A stretch of 64,000 bases of DNA, taken from assembly GCA_013399015.1 (NCBI GenBank), contig VWZX01006844.1:1-64000 (forward strand), in the 5' to 3' direction. Shown here piece after piece: positions 49,030 to 59,377 of the stretch. How positions within the stretch are numbered: the first letter of the stretch is position 1; every line of letters starts with the position of its first letter. The notes beneath the pieces were generated by a model. That model made no database searches and was not told the origin of the DNA. It saw only the letters and a list, made by a program, of their open reading frames with translations. Origin of the DNA: Galbula dea. Lineage: Eukaryota > Chordata > Aves > Piciformes > Galbulidae. Position numbers and translations under genes: made by a program.

Positions 49030-50650
49030 ACAGGATTACAGAGTGGTTGAGGTTGGCAGGCACCTCTGGAAGTCATTTGTCCAACCTCCTTCCTCAAGCA
49101 GGGCCACTTAGTGCTCATTGCCCAAGGCCATGTCCAGAGAGCTTCTGAGTATCTCCAGGGGTGAAGACTCTCCAACCTCCCTGGGTAACCTGTACCAGTT
49201 CTAAGTCACACTCCCAGTGAAAAAGTGTTTCCTGATGTTCAGAGGGAACCTCCTGTGTTTTAGTTTGTGCCCACTGCCTCTGCTCCCTGGGCTCTACTGT
49301 AAAGAGCCTGGCTTCATCTTCTTTGCACTCTCTCTTTTCAGATATTTGTATTAATTGATAAGATGCCCCCCAGCCTTTTCTTCCAAGGCTGAACAGTCAC
49401 AGAATCACAGAATGTTAGGAGTTGGAAGGGACCTCGAAAGATCTAGTCCAACCCCCCTGCCACAGCAGGATTCCCTAGACCAGGTCACACAGAANTCTAA
49501 TCCACCCCAGAATCCCATTGGCCCTCCTGGCCACAAGAGCACACTGCTGGCTCATGATCATCCTTCCATCCACCAGGACGCCCAGGTCCCTCTCCCCTTC
49601 ACTCCTCTCCAACAGGGCAATCCCCAACCTATACTGATCCATGGGGTTGGTCTTTCCCAGGTGCAAAACTTGACACTTGCCCTTGTTGAATTCCATTCAA
49701 TGTCTCCCTGCCCAACTCTCCAGCCTGTCTAAGTCTCGCTGAATGGCAGCACAACCCTGCAGTGTGTCAGCCACTCCTCCCAGTTTAGTGTCAGCAGCAA
49801 ACTTGCTGAGAGCACACTCTGTTCCCTCAGCCAGATTGTTAATGAATAGATTGAAAGGTAGTGGTCCCAGTACCAACCCCTGAGGGACTCCACTAGACAC
49901 AGGCCTCCAGCTAGACTCCATCCCATTGACAACGACTCTCTGACTTCTGTCCTTCAACCAGTTCACAATCCTCCCCTCTACCTAATCTTCCAGACCACAC
50001 TTGCTCAGTTTAGTTGTAAGGATGCTGTGGGAGACAGCGTCAAATGCTTTACTTAAATTGATATAAACCACATCCACTGCCCTACCCTCATCTATCCACC
50101 CAGTTATGTCTTCATAAAAGGCTAATAGGTTGGTCAAACATGACTTCCCCTTGGTAAACCCATGCTGACTGCTCCCAATGACCCCCTTATCCTTGATATG
50201 CCTAGAGGCAGAGTCAAGGATAAAGTGTTCCATCACCTTTCCAGGGATGGAGGTGAGGCTGACCGCTCTAGAGTTACCCAGCTCCTCCTTCTTGCCCTTT
50301 TTGAAGACTGGAGCGATGTTTGCCTTCCTCCAATCCCCAGGCACCTCTCCTGTTCCTCTGGACTTACCAAAGATGATGGAGAGGAGCCTGGCAATGACTT
50401 CTGCCAGCTCCCTCAGCACCTGCAGGTGCATCCCAACTGCCTCAGCCTGTCCTTATAGGACTGATGCTCCAGTCTTTTAGATGTCTTAGTGGCCATTCTT
50501 GGACTTTCTCCAGTGTGGCCACTTGTATGTACTGGGGAGCCCAGACCTGGACCCAGCACTCCAGGTGTGGCCTCACCAGTGCTGAGTAGAGGGGAAAGAC
50601 TATCTCCCCCTTTTCTGGCATACCATCCCTTCCCTTTTCCAACCACATAG
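49030..50650 (-). repeat. older CR1 LINE, split by a younger CR1
   Basis: The first part (49030-49395) runs from the 3' end, through CTCCAACCTCCCTGGGTAAC and TTTCCTGATGTTCAGAGGGA, to CCAAGGCTGAACAG. The element picks up again at about 50437 with CTCAGCCTGTCCTTATAGGA and continues through CCAGGTGTGGCCTCACCAGT to about 50650. The join is the normal CR1 order, so the middle is an insertion. Confidence 0.82.
49396..50437 (-). repeat. younger CR1 LINE nested in an older CR1
   Basis: The minus strand encodes reverse transcriptase from VPGDWRKANIAPVFKKGKKE through IGSSQHGFTKGKSC, the LSKAFDAVSHSIL block, SGVPQGLVLGPLPFN and FAADTKLGG to GILGWIR. It then jumps at the N (49495) to the 3' tail beginning LCDLV. 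The catalytic FADD is mutated to FAAD. The reading frame is also broken near 49982. It is of the same young subfamily as the copies at 22.9 and 57.0 kb. Confidence 0.88.
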
Positions 50651-51579
50651 TTTATTTCCCTCTTTGTGCAGAAATGTATTCCCTGTGATGCTAAAATTTT
50701 GCTATGTTGGATTCCTAAACTTGGCAAGCAAAAGTGAACAGAGCAAACAAACACAAATCTGACAGACTGTTTGATGTTTCTGTGTCTTCCTAGTTGTAGT
50801 TCTGTCCAGGATCATGCTTGTGCCACAGGTTTTGTGAATTATAGTCACATATATTTACATTCTTTTCTTGGTCCTAATAGATACCGAAGTAGATGTACTC
50901 TGTGTACACTAATTACTCTTCCTGACACGTTGCCTTGTACCTGCCTGTGCTGACTTTCACTGGCTTAACGTACTCCTCGAGCATATGGTCTTCTTGGAGC
51001 CATATAGAGACTTCCTTAATCTTGGCAGTCAAATATTTGCATTTTTCTTTTCACCACACCACTTCCTTGTTCTGATATGAAGGATGGCAGTGGGTGGCAA
51101 CACAGATAGCTTAATAATCCTACGTTTTCTAGAATGCTTTTTTCCTTTGTCCGCAGGTCTCTGGAACGTGTAGGGTTTGGAATGTGATCGCTTCTCTCCG
51201 AGGACAGCAGGGCCTTCAGGTTTGGCAGCTCTGATGCTGAAGGTTACTTCTCGGTGTTTACTTTCTAAAGAAGGTGGCTGAGGGAGGTGCTGGCCTTTCC
51301 CTGCAGGACTGCTTATTAGTACTGTTACATATTTTTAATCATGTTAATTAAAAATGCAATCTCGCTCCAGCAAATACCTGAGGGCATCTAGCTCCTTAAG
51401 GTGAGGCCACAGCTCTCCTGATCCCAGCAGTGCCCTGCTGTGCAACCACGTGTAAACGTGTAAGAAACAGTGAAAATATTTGGAATTGTTTTGATAGCAA
51501 TTTTCTGTTCTAGGAAAGAAAAAAAAGGCAGCAACAGACACTCTCCAGCATCTGCTCCACCAAACTCTGCTGGGCTTGC

Positions 51580-52360
51580 TGGCTGTGGCCTCCTTCCCAG
51601 CCCTGAGCCTCCCGAAGGGCTGACGAAAGGCGCAGATCCCCTGACACCCTGGACTGCCAGTGGGCTCCCTTCCTCCTGGCAGCCTCTCCCGGACTGGCGG
51701 TGGACTCACTTCCCTCCGGGAGCCTCTCCTGGGGCCGGCAGCGGGACCTCAGTGCTGACATTCCGCTGAGACCCTCCTTCCTCTACCGGTCCCGGCAGCG
51801 GCGGCGCGGGCGGAGCGCCCTCCAGCGGCGGCGGCGGGCGGGTGCTGGCAGTGCTGCCGCCCAGCGCCATTACCGCGCCCAGCGTGGCTCCTCCCGGCGG
51901 GGAAGCGGCGGGATGCTGGCTGGGGTATCAGCAGCAGGAGCGGCGGCGGCGGGGGTGACCTGTAACAGGTAGGAGAGGCGCGGAGGCCGCCCAGTTCCGT
52001 CCCGCCTCCCGCGGCGGGCGGCTGCCGAGGGCGGTGCTTTGTCTCGGCGCGGTCGGGCCGCTGTCACCGGACGTAGCCCCGTGCCCCGGGAAAGGCGCTT
52101 CGCTTCCCCCTGCCCGACGGGGCAGGGGGCGAGTGGCAGCGAGGACCGCGGCGGGTGGGCAAGGCGTCGAGGTGGTTCCTTGGTTGGGATGGTGTCGGGA
52201 AGGGGTCCCGCTGGTGAGGGGGGGTGCAGGGGTGCCTCCTCCTTGCCCCGTGGAGTTCCCGTGTCACGGGGTAAGCTTTCCCCTTCCCTGCGGGCGGAGT
52301 CGTGGGCACGGCAGGACTCGCCTCACCCTTACACCAACCCCCGGGGTCACTCTCGCCTGA
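51580..52360. promoter_or_regulatory. LIMS1: CpG island promoter, probable LIMS1 start
   Basis: Composition becomes strongly GC- and CpG-rich, with GGGCGG-type Sp1 boxes near 51805-51840, around the short coding exon at 51913-51968. No TATA box is seen. Confidence 0.7.
51913..51968 (+). CDS. LIMS1: probable LIMS1 (PINCH1) alternative first coding exon
   Basis: LIMS1 is a five-LIM-domain adaptor that joins integrin-linked kinase and parvin at focal adhesions. This 56-bp exon sits in a CpG island downstream of GCC2, where LIMS1 is expected from human synteny. It encodes MLAGVSAAGAAAAGVTCN and two bases (AG) of the next codon, then the donor GTAGGA. One human LIMS1 isoform, as I remember it, starts with a short MLGVAAGMT-type peptide spliced to NMANALAS, which fits in sequence and phase. 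A run of GCG codons gives an alanine tract absent from that human version. No LIM-coding exon follows inside the window, so assignment rests on this short match and synteny. Confidence 0.6.
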
Positions 52361-55300
52361 GGAGCGCTTAGGTGACCTGAGCCACCTTGTTAGGGCGAAC
52401 CTGGGGATGACACAGAGTGCTCACCTGTGACACGTTTTGAGCGGGGCAGGAGCATGCTTTCCGGAACCGCGGTCCGTTCCGGGGGGAGGTGATGGTCCTA
52501 AAAGCGCAGCATTAAACCACTGCTCGGGTTTGCGTGGTGAGATTCGTGTGGGAACATATCCCACAGCTACCTAGTCGTGGTACCTTCGGGAAAGGTTAAT
52601 GGCGATGGGTTGTGGAGAGCAAAGACTGCTCTGCTCATCGCCCAGCCTGGCAAAGCCGCACCCCTTCAAGTTGTTTCTTGGGAAGAAATGTCCCTAATTA
52701 AAGCGCTTGGCAAACCTTGCTCTAATATGTCGAAACCTAGGGTTGAGGAAAAAAGCAATTTTCTACCTGGCTCACGCTGCAGGTCCAGGACAGCTGCTGG
52801 TGCTCACAGACAGCCTGATCTTTCCTGCACCTGGTTCCTTCTCAGCATTCCTCCAGCTTTGCACAATGCCTTTGGAGAAAAACTGTGGCAGCAGCAAGCT
52901 CAAGCCAAGTTGGGGCTACTGTGGGCTGCAGAGCCACCTCTGCTCCTGGGGTCTGCACCCTGATGCCCTTGGGACAAGGGAGGGGAGGTGGCAGGGTCTT
53001 CCCAGCTTTGGCCAACTTTAGCTCTGGCTACTGTGCAGCTACATGCTGAGAAAAAGATGACAATGTAATTCAGATGTCCACGTGTATTAAGGTAAATGGT
53101 TTTTCTTCAGCTGTTCCAAAAAATGCTAGTGGGTGGTGGGTGCTTCCAAGCCAGGCATTATTCTGTATTCCCAAAAGTGGCTCGGTTGTCAGTATGTGTG
53201 CTGTGAGGGTCAATATCTCATGACTGTGAGGATCTGCACGTTTTCCAGCCCCTACCCCTTATCTCCATGTATATAGAGCAATTGCATAGTTGGCATCAGT
53301 TCTGCTGGGGTGGTTAAGAAGTGGGCCAGCTGCTCTGCTGGTATATGCTTCTGAGGATATGAACTAGGCTCCAGCCCCAGCACAGCAAGTAATTCTGGGA
53401 CAAAGTCAGACTAGAGCCTATGCTTGTAGAAATTTGCTGAGGTGAAGTAGCAGAGCTCTGGTAGGAGCCCACCTCACTCAAAGTTGTCTGAGGGGAAGCT
53501 TCTTCAGCACATAATACACATGGTTCATCCTGCAGCGAGCAAGGTGGTGGCCGGCACATCCAGGGAAGTGGTGGCAGCAGAGCATCCATCCCAGGGTATG
53601 GCTGGTGGCTCCAGCATCCTTCCCCAGCAGTAGGGATGAGCCCTGCTGCCTCTTGGCCAAGCAAATCCTCCCATGGATGCATGTCAACCTTGTGTCCCAC
53701 TGATGCACTCTGAATATGAACTGCTTGCCCAACAAGGGTTGGACTTGGGGCCTGTTACCTGAATTGGTTGGCCCCTCTCTGTGTTGCATGGAGGACGAGG
53801 GACTGTGCCATGGTTGAGGAGGTGACGGTGCTGTGCAGTTGATTCTCACTGAAGCGTTGCTCAAGGGAGCAGAGGGAGCTGCTGGCCAGGGCATGGAGAG
53901 CTGCATGCTTGGCCAGGCAGCATGGCAGGGAGAAGAGGCTGTGGGCTCAGCTCCAGAGGGGAGCTGGTTGCAGGACTTCTAGCAGAGGGAGTTTTCTTTA
54001 ACTGTTTGCAGTCTGTTGAGGTCAAAATAAAACAAAAGGGCAAGGTAAGATACATTTCAATTTGGTAAAATTCAAGGAGAGGGAATTAAAAATTAATGGA
54101 AAAAATTGTTTTGATTCTTTGAGGGAAAAAAAAACCAGAAAAAATGCAAATATTTCTTTCAAAAGCAATTTTTAAACAAAATACAAGGTGTTCTCAGAGG
54201 CTTCCACAGGCTGAAACTCCTAAGGGATTTCAGATCCTGACTTTTTGCTCTGATTTACCGAATTTAAGTAATCTGAGTTTCGGGGAAGAAAACAAGAAAA
54301 GGAAAGAATGACTTGAGGTCTCTCTGCAGATTTGGTGTATGGAAGAGCAGCAAATGTCTGGTCAGCAGGTACGCATGTGGGGTTTGCTGTGGTCCTAGGA
54401 AATACTTTTTAACTTCTTGGGGTTTTTCTTCATGTTCTGGAGACAATGGGAACTCGAATCACTGCTGCGGCTTTTGTTTTGCAGTGAAAGGAACTTGCAG
54501 GCTGGTGCTGTAACCTGAAGACCCGAGGCACAGGCATTTCACACAGCATGAGGCTGGGAGATCAGCCTGTCCTGGAGCAGGGAGGGATGTGTGGTGGGCT
54601 CTGTAGCTGGTGCTCTGTAGATGGGTGCTGGTCTGTCCTTGGGGGTTGCTGAGCGTTCTGCTTGGGGCTGATAGCTTGGAGCTAAATGCTTTAGAAGTGT
54701 CTTCTGAGTTTTGTGGGCAGCTTTTCCAGCTGAACACGGTGTGTTATGGTTTCTTAGGCGTTTCTAGCTTGCAGTTCAGCACCATTGTTAGCTTGAGCTT
54801 TTGTAGTTTCCTAGTGCAAACTCTGTTTTATTTTGTGGCAGTAACTACAGGCCAGCGTGCAGTAAAACACCGAACAAAGCAAGCTTCCACTTTATTCAGA
54901 GCATAACTACATTTGAAAAACTAGCATAGACTCCTTGGATTTACAGCCCTTGTTCTGCTGTAGATTGTGATGCTTAGAAATGTGGGCCCTTCATCATGTG
55001 ACTGGCTTTGATGTTGGACTCCATAAAGAAGAGGCTACGTGTGATGCTGCAGTTTGATCTCACTTGTAGTGCTCAGGGTTTTTTCTTAGAACTGGCTCGA
55101 TGCAGTTACTGCAGGGCAAGCGTTAGTGGCCCACAATATATGGAGATGGTTTACATAGTTAACAAATCCTTTTTCAAGTTGAAATAAAATATTTATTATT
55201 GAAGCACTTAGGGCAAGCTTGTCAGCTCCTGCAATTGTGGCTTTGTGCTAAGTGTGTTAGGTTAGACATCCTGATTAATCTGTCTTTAGTTCTCCTCCAA

Positions 55301-56969
55301 AGGCTGATTTAAAGGTTTTTCACTCTGTAGCATAATGCAATCTCTCATTACTTTTCAATAGAGGGAGGATTTAACTGTTAGCTGTGCTAAAAGCAGCTTG
55401 AAAGCTGGCAAGAAAATTACTTCCATCAGGTCTTTCCATTATGGCAGGTGCTGATGACAAGGGAACAGAGACCAACAGTGAAGGTTTGGATAGCCTAAGC
55501 CTTCCCTTGTATAAGCTATCCATAGCATGAATCGAGCATGTACGTGCTCTGCTGTCATTGTCATTTCAGTGATGTGTTACAGTCCATGTCACCCCTGCAG
55601 CTTGTCCAGAAGTGTTGGTGCTGAGGCAGAAAGGGTGAAAGGAAGGACAGTGCTAATTCAGGCTGACAATTAGAGAAAAAGTAGCCAGAGGGCTGTGCCC
55701 TGGGGTTAACTCTTACCTTCAAATTAGGACATTCCTTTGCAATTTCTTCAGCATTTCCCTTCCTGTGGTGTCTTTATGAAAATGCTTACTCACGTTTTTT
55801 AAGCATACAGGAGGGAAAAAAAAAAAGTCAAGATACTGTAATTTTCTTGGCTGGTTTTGTGTACCCTAATAACCCTTGATGTGAAACAGTTTGAATTTGT
55901 CTCAGCACCTGGAGGCTGTTGGTGAGGTCCAGGGCACAGGAGGTGATGGTGTGCTCAGTGACAAAGTATTTATGGCCAAAATGGACTTCTTGTCTGCAGT
56001 CTGAAACCACGTTCCTGTGCAGAAATGGCATAGTCTAGAATATCCTGAGATGCATGAGAAATAGCATTACAAGGCTAGCACCCAGGATGAGGTTTTATGC
56101 TCTGGATTTTTCTTATTAATAGCTTTTCCTTGTGTAAGAAGTCCTTCAATTCTTGGTCATCCTTTGTTGTTTTTTTTCATCACTTTTAACTCATTTAAAA
56201 AATCTAGCAGACACTTCTACAAAATTTGGTAAGACAGTAAGTCCCAAGTGACTTGGTGCATTTAGGGTTCTTTCCATCAATGCTTGCATGAAATAATTTG
56301 AAGAACTGAGAACACACTGGTGAATGGGCTGTTTGACTAAAACCTAAACTGGTGGGAACAGTAGAGTGAAAACCATGGGGTTCATTGCACACATCATGGA
56401 TGAGGAGTCGGTGTGGATAAGCTGAGAAACTATGGCAGTGTAATGATTTTATGAACTTTCCTGGGGTGGCCTGAGCTGTGTGGGGAAGCTGCTGTGCTCA
56501 GACTTAGAAGGGTTTTCTCTATTAATATCTTGGTTTAGTGTAGTTGGAGGCACTGTGGAAGATCACAGCAAAGCCATGCAGTTAACGCCAGCAAATATTT
56601 GGGAGGCAACAACATGGCAGAGTGGCTCCTGTCCAGACCTCACGCTGACATGCAGCAGCTGTGGGATTGATGTGGGTAGAGAAAACCACGCAGAGAAATA
56701 GTTTCAAAACCTCCCTGGGAGGGGCAAAAGTCTGCTTTGCAAGAGCTCTTTGCAGACTTTTGGCTATCCCCACTGGCGCTGGTTGCTGCCCAGTGGGGGC
56801 GAGAGACAGCCTCTCACCTTCCAGGGTCACAGCATCCCTGAGTCCTCCCGGGCGTCTCCTGGCATGCTCCAACTCTGATCTGGAGATGAGAAATACAGCC
56901 TGGCAGGTTGGGGGGGGCCATGGGCTGCTAGGAGGCAGTCAGAGGAAGGCAGCCCCTGTCTGGACGCAC

Positions 56970-57071
56970 TTCTGTGTGACCTGGTCTAGGGAATCCTGCT
57001 GTGGCAGGGGGGTTGGACTAGATGATCTTTCGAGGTCCCTTCCAACTCCTAATATTCTGTGATTCTATGAA
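56970..57071 (+). repeat. CR1 LINE 3' end, young subfamily
   Basis: It reads GTGTGACCTGGTCTAGGGAA, CCTGCTGTGGCAGGGGGGTT, GATCTTTCGAGGTCCCTTCC and AATATTCTGTGATTCTATGA. Very close to the 3' end of the copy at 22862-23718. Confidence 0.9.
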
Positions 57072-57150
57072 ACAGCACAGCAGCCTCTGCTTGCAAAAGG
57101 AGGGGAATCCTCCATCGTGAGGAAATGCTTGCAAATAGAACCATAGAGTA

Positions 57151-57262
57151 GAATCATAGAATCCTTTTGGCTGGAAGAGACCTTTAAGATCATCAAGTCC
57201 AACCATTAAACCAGCAGTCAGGTCACCGCTAAACCGTGTCCCTAAGTACCACATCTGCAATC
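57151..57262 (-). repeat. CR1 LINE 3' fragment, antisense
   Basis: GAATCATAGAATCCTTTTGG, then AGACCTTTAAGATCATCAAG and CTAAACCGTGTCCCTAAGTA, the reverse complement of another CR1 subfamily 3' end. Confidence 0.87.
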
Positions 57263-58125
57263 CTTCCTGCTTCTTAACTGTTAGAAGAAAACCATTTCCA
57301 CATTTGACTATTTCACTTTGAAAGGAATGTAACCTAGCCTTACCTATTTTGTTTCCACATGTATCTATGTGAGACACGTTTTTCATCAGGAGATTTTTCT
57401 TCTCCTCTTCCCCGCCTCCTAACAGCTGTTGACTTGTGTGGCCCCTCTATGCCCATATATTGTTTGTGCTTTTGTAAGACCCTGCTTTAAAGTGTTGACA
57501 TGTTCTTGTAGAGGCACTGGTGGCTAAGCAAGGTATGGGCTCAGTAGGGCGTTTGGAATGGTGTCACAGAAGTATGCTGTTCCCTGAGTTATGAGCATGT
57601 TATGATTACCCAGGTGGAGTGGCAAGATGTGGCAGTAAGCACCATCATACAGATCGAATGTGTTTTAAGTTAATTGTATTTTAGTTTGGAGCTTTGCAGA
57701 TGGACACCATGAGCTTCTGAACAGCATTGTTAGCAGAAAGACTTGTGTTTTGTGGTAGAGAGACCATTTGGCCTAGATTAAGTAATTTATTTTTGCCAGG
57801 GTCTGCTGGTAAGTGGGCTGAGATTCATTTGGCAGTGACCATCTCCCAGACCCAGCTCTGGGCAGTGTCATGAAGCAGGACAGACCATCTCTGGACCATG
57901 CCAGGGCAGCTGCTCTTCCCATGGGCAGTCATTACAGAGACATTTTAATTAAGCATGAGGTTGTGCTCCAGCTGACTGGCATGACCGTGCATTCCTATGC
58001 CCCAGTATCTCTCATGCCAGCACTGGGGATCTGAGGCAGCTGAAAGCCCATGATTCCATGATCTTGTGAGTGGCAGTGATGTTAGGAAGGAAGGGATGTG
58101 AGAAAGGTGGGAATACCTGTTTCAG

Positions 58126-58320
58126 CAGAATCACAGAATTATCGAGGTTGGAAGAGACCTCTGAGATCATCAGGTCCAAACATCAACCTATCACCGTCGT
58201 CTAAAACCATGTCCCTAAGACTAAACCAAGTCCCTAAGTACTACATCTAGAGGCTTTTTAAGCACCTCCAGGGACTGTGACTCCACCACCTCCCTGGGCA
58301 GCCTGTGACAATGTCTAACA
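58126..58320 (-). repeat. CR1 LINE 3' fragment, antisense
   Basis: CAGAATCACAGAATTATCGA, GAGACCTCTGAGATCATCAG, ACCATGTCCCTAAGAC and CCACCTCCCTGGGCAGCCTG are the CR1 3' region in reverse. An AAACCAAGTCCCTAAG segment looks like a small internal duplication. Confidence 0.87.
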
Positions 58321-58609
58321 AAGATGGATGCAAAGAAGCATGGATTTGTGCCTGGATGGGGTACCTATGGCCTCAGAGAGGGCTGTTAAAGGTGGGGCCC
58401 TGTGAGGGGGTGCTGAGGATCTAAAAAAGGAAGGAACAGCATTTGTTAGTGGTCTGGGTTGGGGCTGGGGGTTGCTTGCAGCTGTCTCTGGTGCGGTGTG
58501 GGAAGGGACATGTCAGTACTGTGTGGCATTAGGAGAGGGATCACCTGCCTGCAGGTTCTTGAAGGAGGATCACCTGGGCAATTTTGCTTGCTGCAGTTCT
58601 GTGCACCAC

Positions 58610-59377
58610 CCCTGGGACAGATGCTCCCTGTTACTCCCTCTTCCCCTCCCCAAGGGGAAGGAAAGGGAATAAAGAGAGGGAGAGACTTGTGGATTGGAAA
58701 AGAAAATGAAAACTACTTTAATGATAATAATAATGGTAAATGAAATATATGCAAATGTGTACAAAACCAGTACCAAACCCAAACTCCCCTTGATGGTATG
58801 ATACTGCAGCAGCAGGCCTCAGCAGCAGATGAGTCAGACTCAGGGCCTGGATCCTGGTACGGGATGCAGGAACTTATGGATCAGGATCAAGGGCAGAATA
58901 GACAGTTCTCAAATGCCAACCCTTGAAAAAGAGCAAGAGAGGAAGAGGAAAGAAGAAGGGACTGACCTTGTATATTAATAATAGGTAATTTTTTATTATA
59001 ATGTAATTTTATTAATAATTTATTATATTTATTATTTGTTTATTTATTATTATGATTTTATTATAATATTGCATATTACCTAAATGGGGTGGAATACTTA
59101 GCTGGTCAGTTTAGGGTCATCTGTCCTGTCTGGTCCTCCCTGTAGGGTGCAACTTTTACTCTGCACCCCCCAATGTGAGACACAAGATTTAGCAGTGACC
59201 TTGCTTTGCATACCAGTCCCTGGTAGTAAATCTAAGCATGAGGTCTTATCACTGCTAGAAGCTGGTAGTGTCTGTACAAACATGCTGTAAGTTTCAGAAA
59301 GTGCAGTTTCTCAGAGAAGCTTTAGCTGAAAAGTAAAATCTCTGAACAGAATTAGTTCTGTTCTAACCCAAACCAGG
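58610..59377 (-). repeat. LTR-like dispersed repeat, copy 2
   Basis: Related to the block at 2030-2707 (shared GATTTAGCAGTGACCTTG, GGCCTGGATCCTGG versus GATCTGGATCCTGG, and the TCTGAACAGAATT end). It carries an extra AT-rich insertion at 58971-59080 and ends in AAACCAGG near 59377. Probably a degenerate solo LTR of an old endogenous retrovirus; no internal gene is seen. Confidence 0.55.
58971..59080. repeat. AT-rich low-complexity patch
   Basis: About 110 bases made almost only of A and T, with ATTATT and TTTATTA repeats. It is absent at the equivalent place in copy 1 of the repeat. Confidence 0.85.

Larger units (their letters stand above)
44222..51580. other. intergenic region between GCC2 and LIMS1
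   Basis: No gene is supported. It contains a CR1 at 47211-47430 and a nested CR1 complex at 49030-50650. Two repeat-free blocks of more balanced composition (about 44950-45300 and 48480-48840) may be regulatory and are discussed in the findings. Confidence 0.65.

Noticed and set aside
49982..50431. 149-codon minus-strand frame with polymerase-like motifs
   Set aside because: Part of the young CR1 at 49.4-50.4 kb, with the active site altered and frame breaks.
53314..53906. Overlapping minus-strand frames of 128 and 142 codons
   Set aside because: Composition without domain or family similarity, in a probable intron; chance frames.
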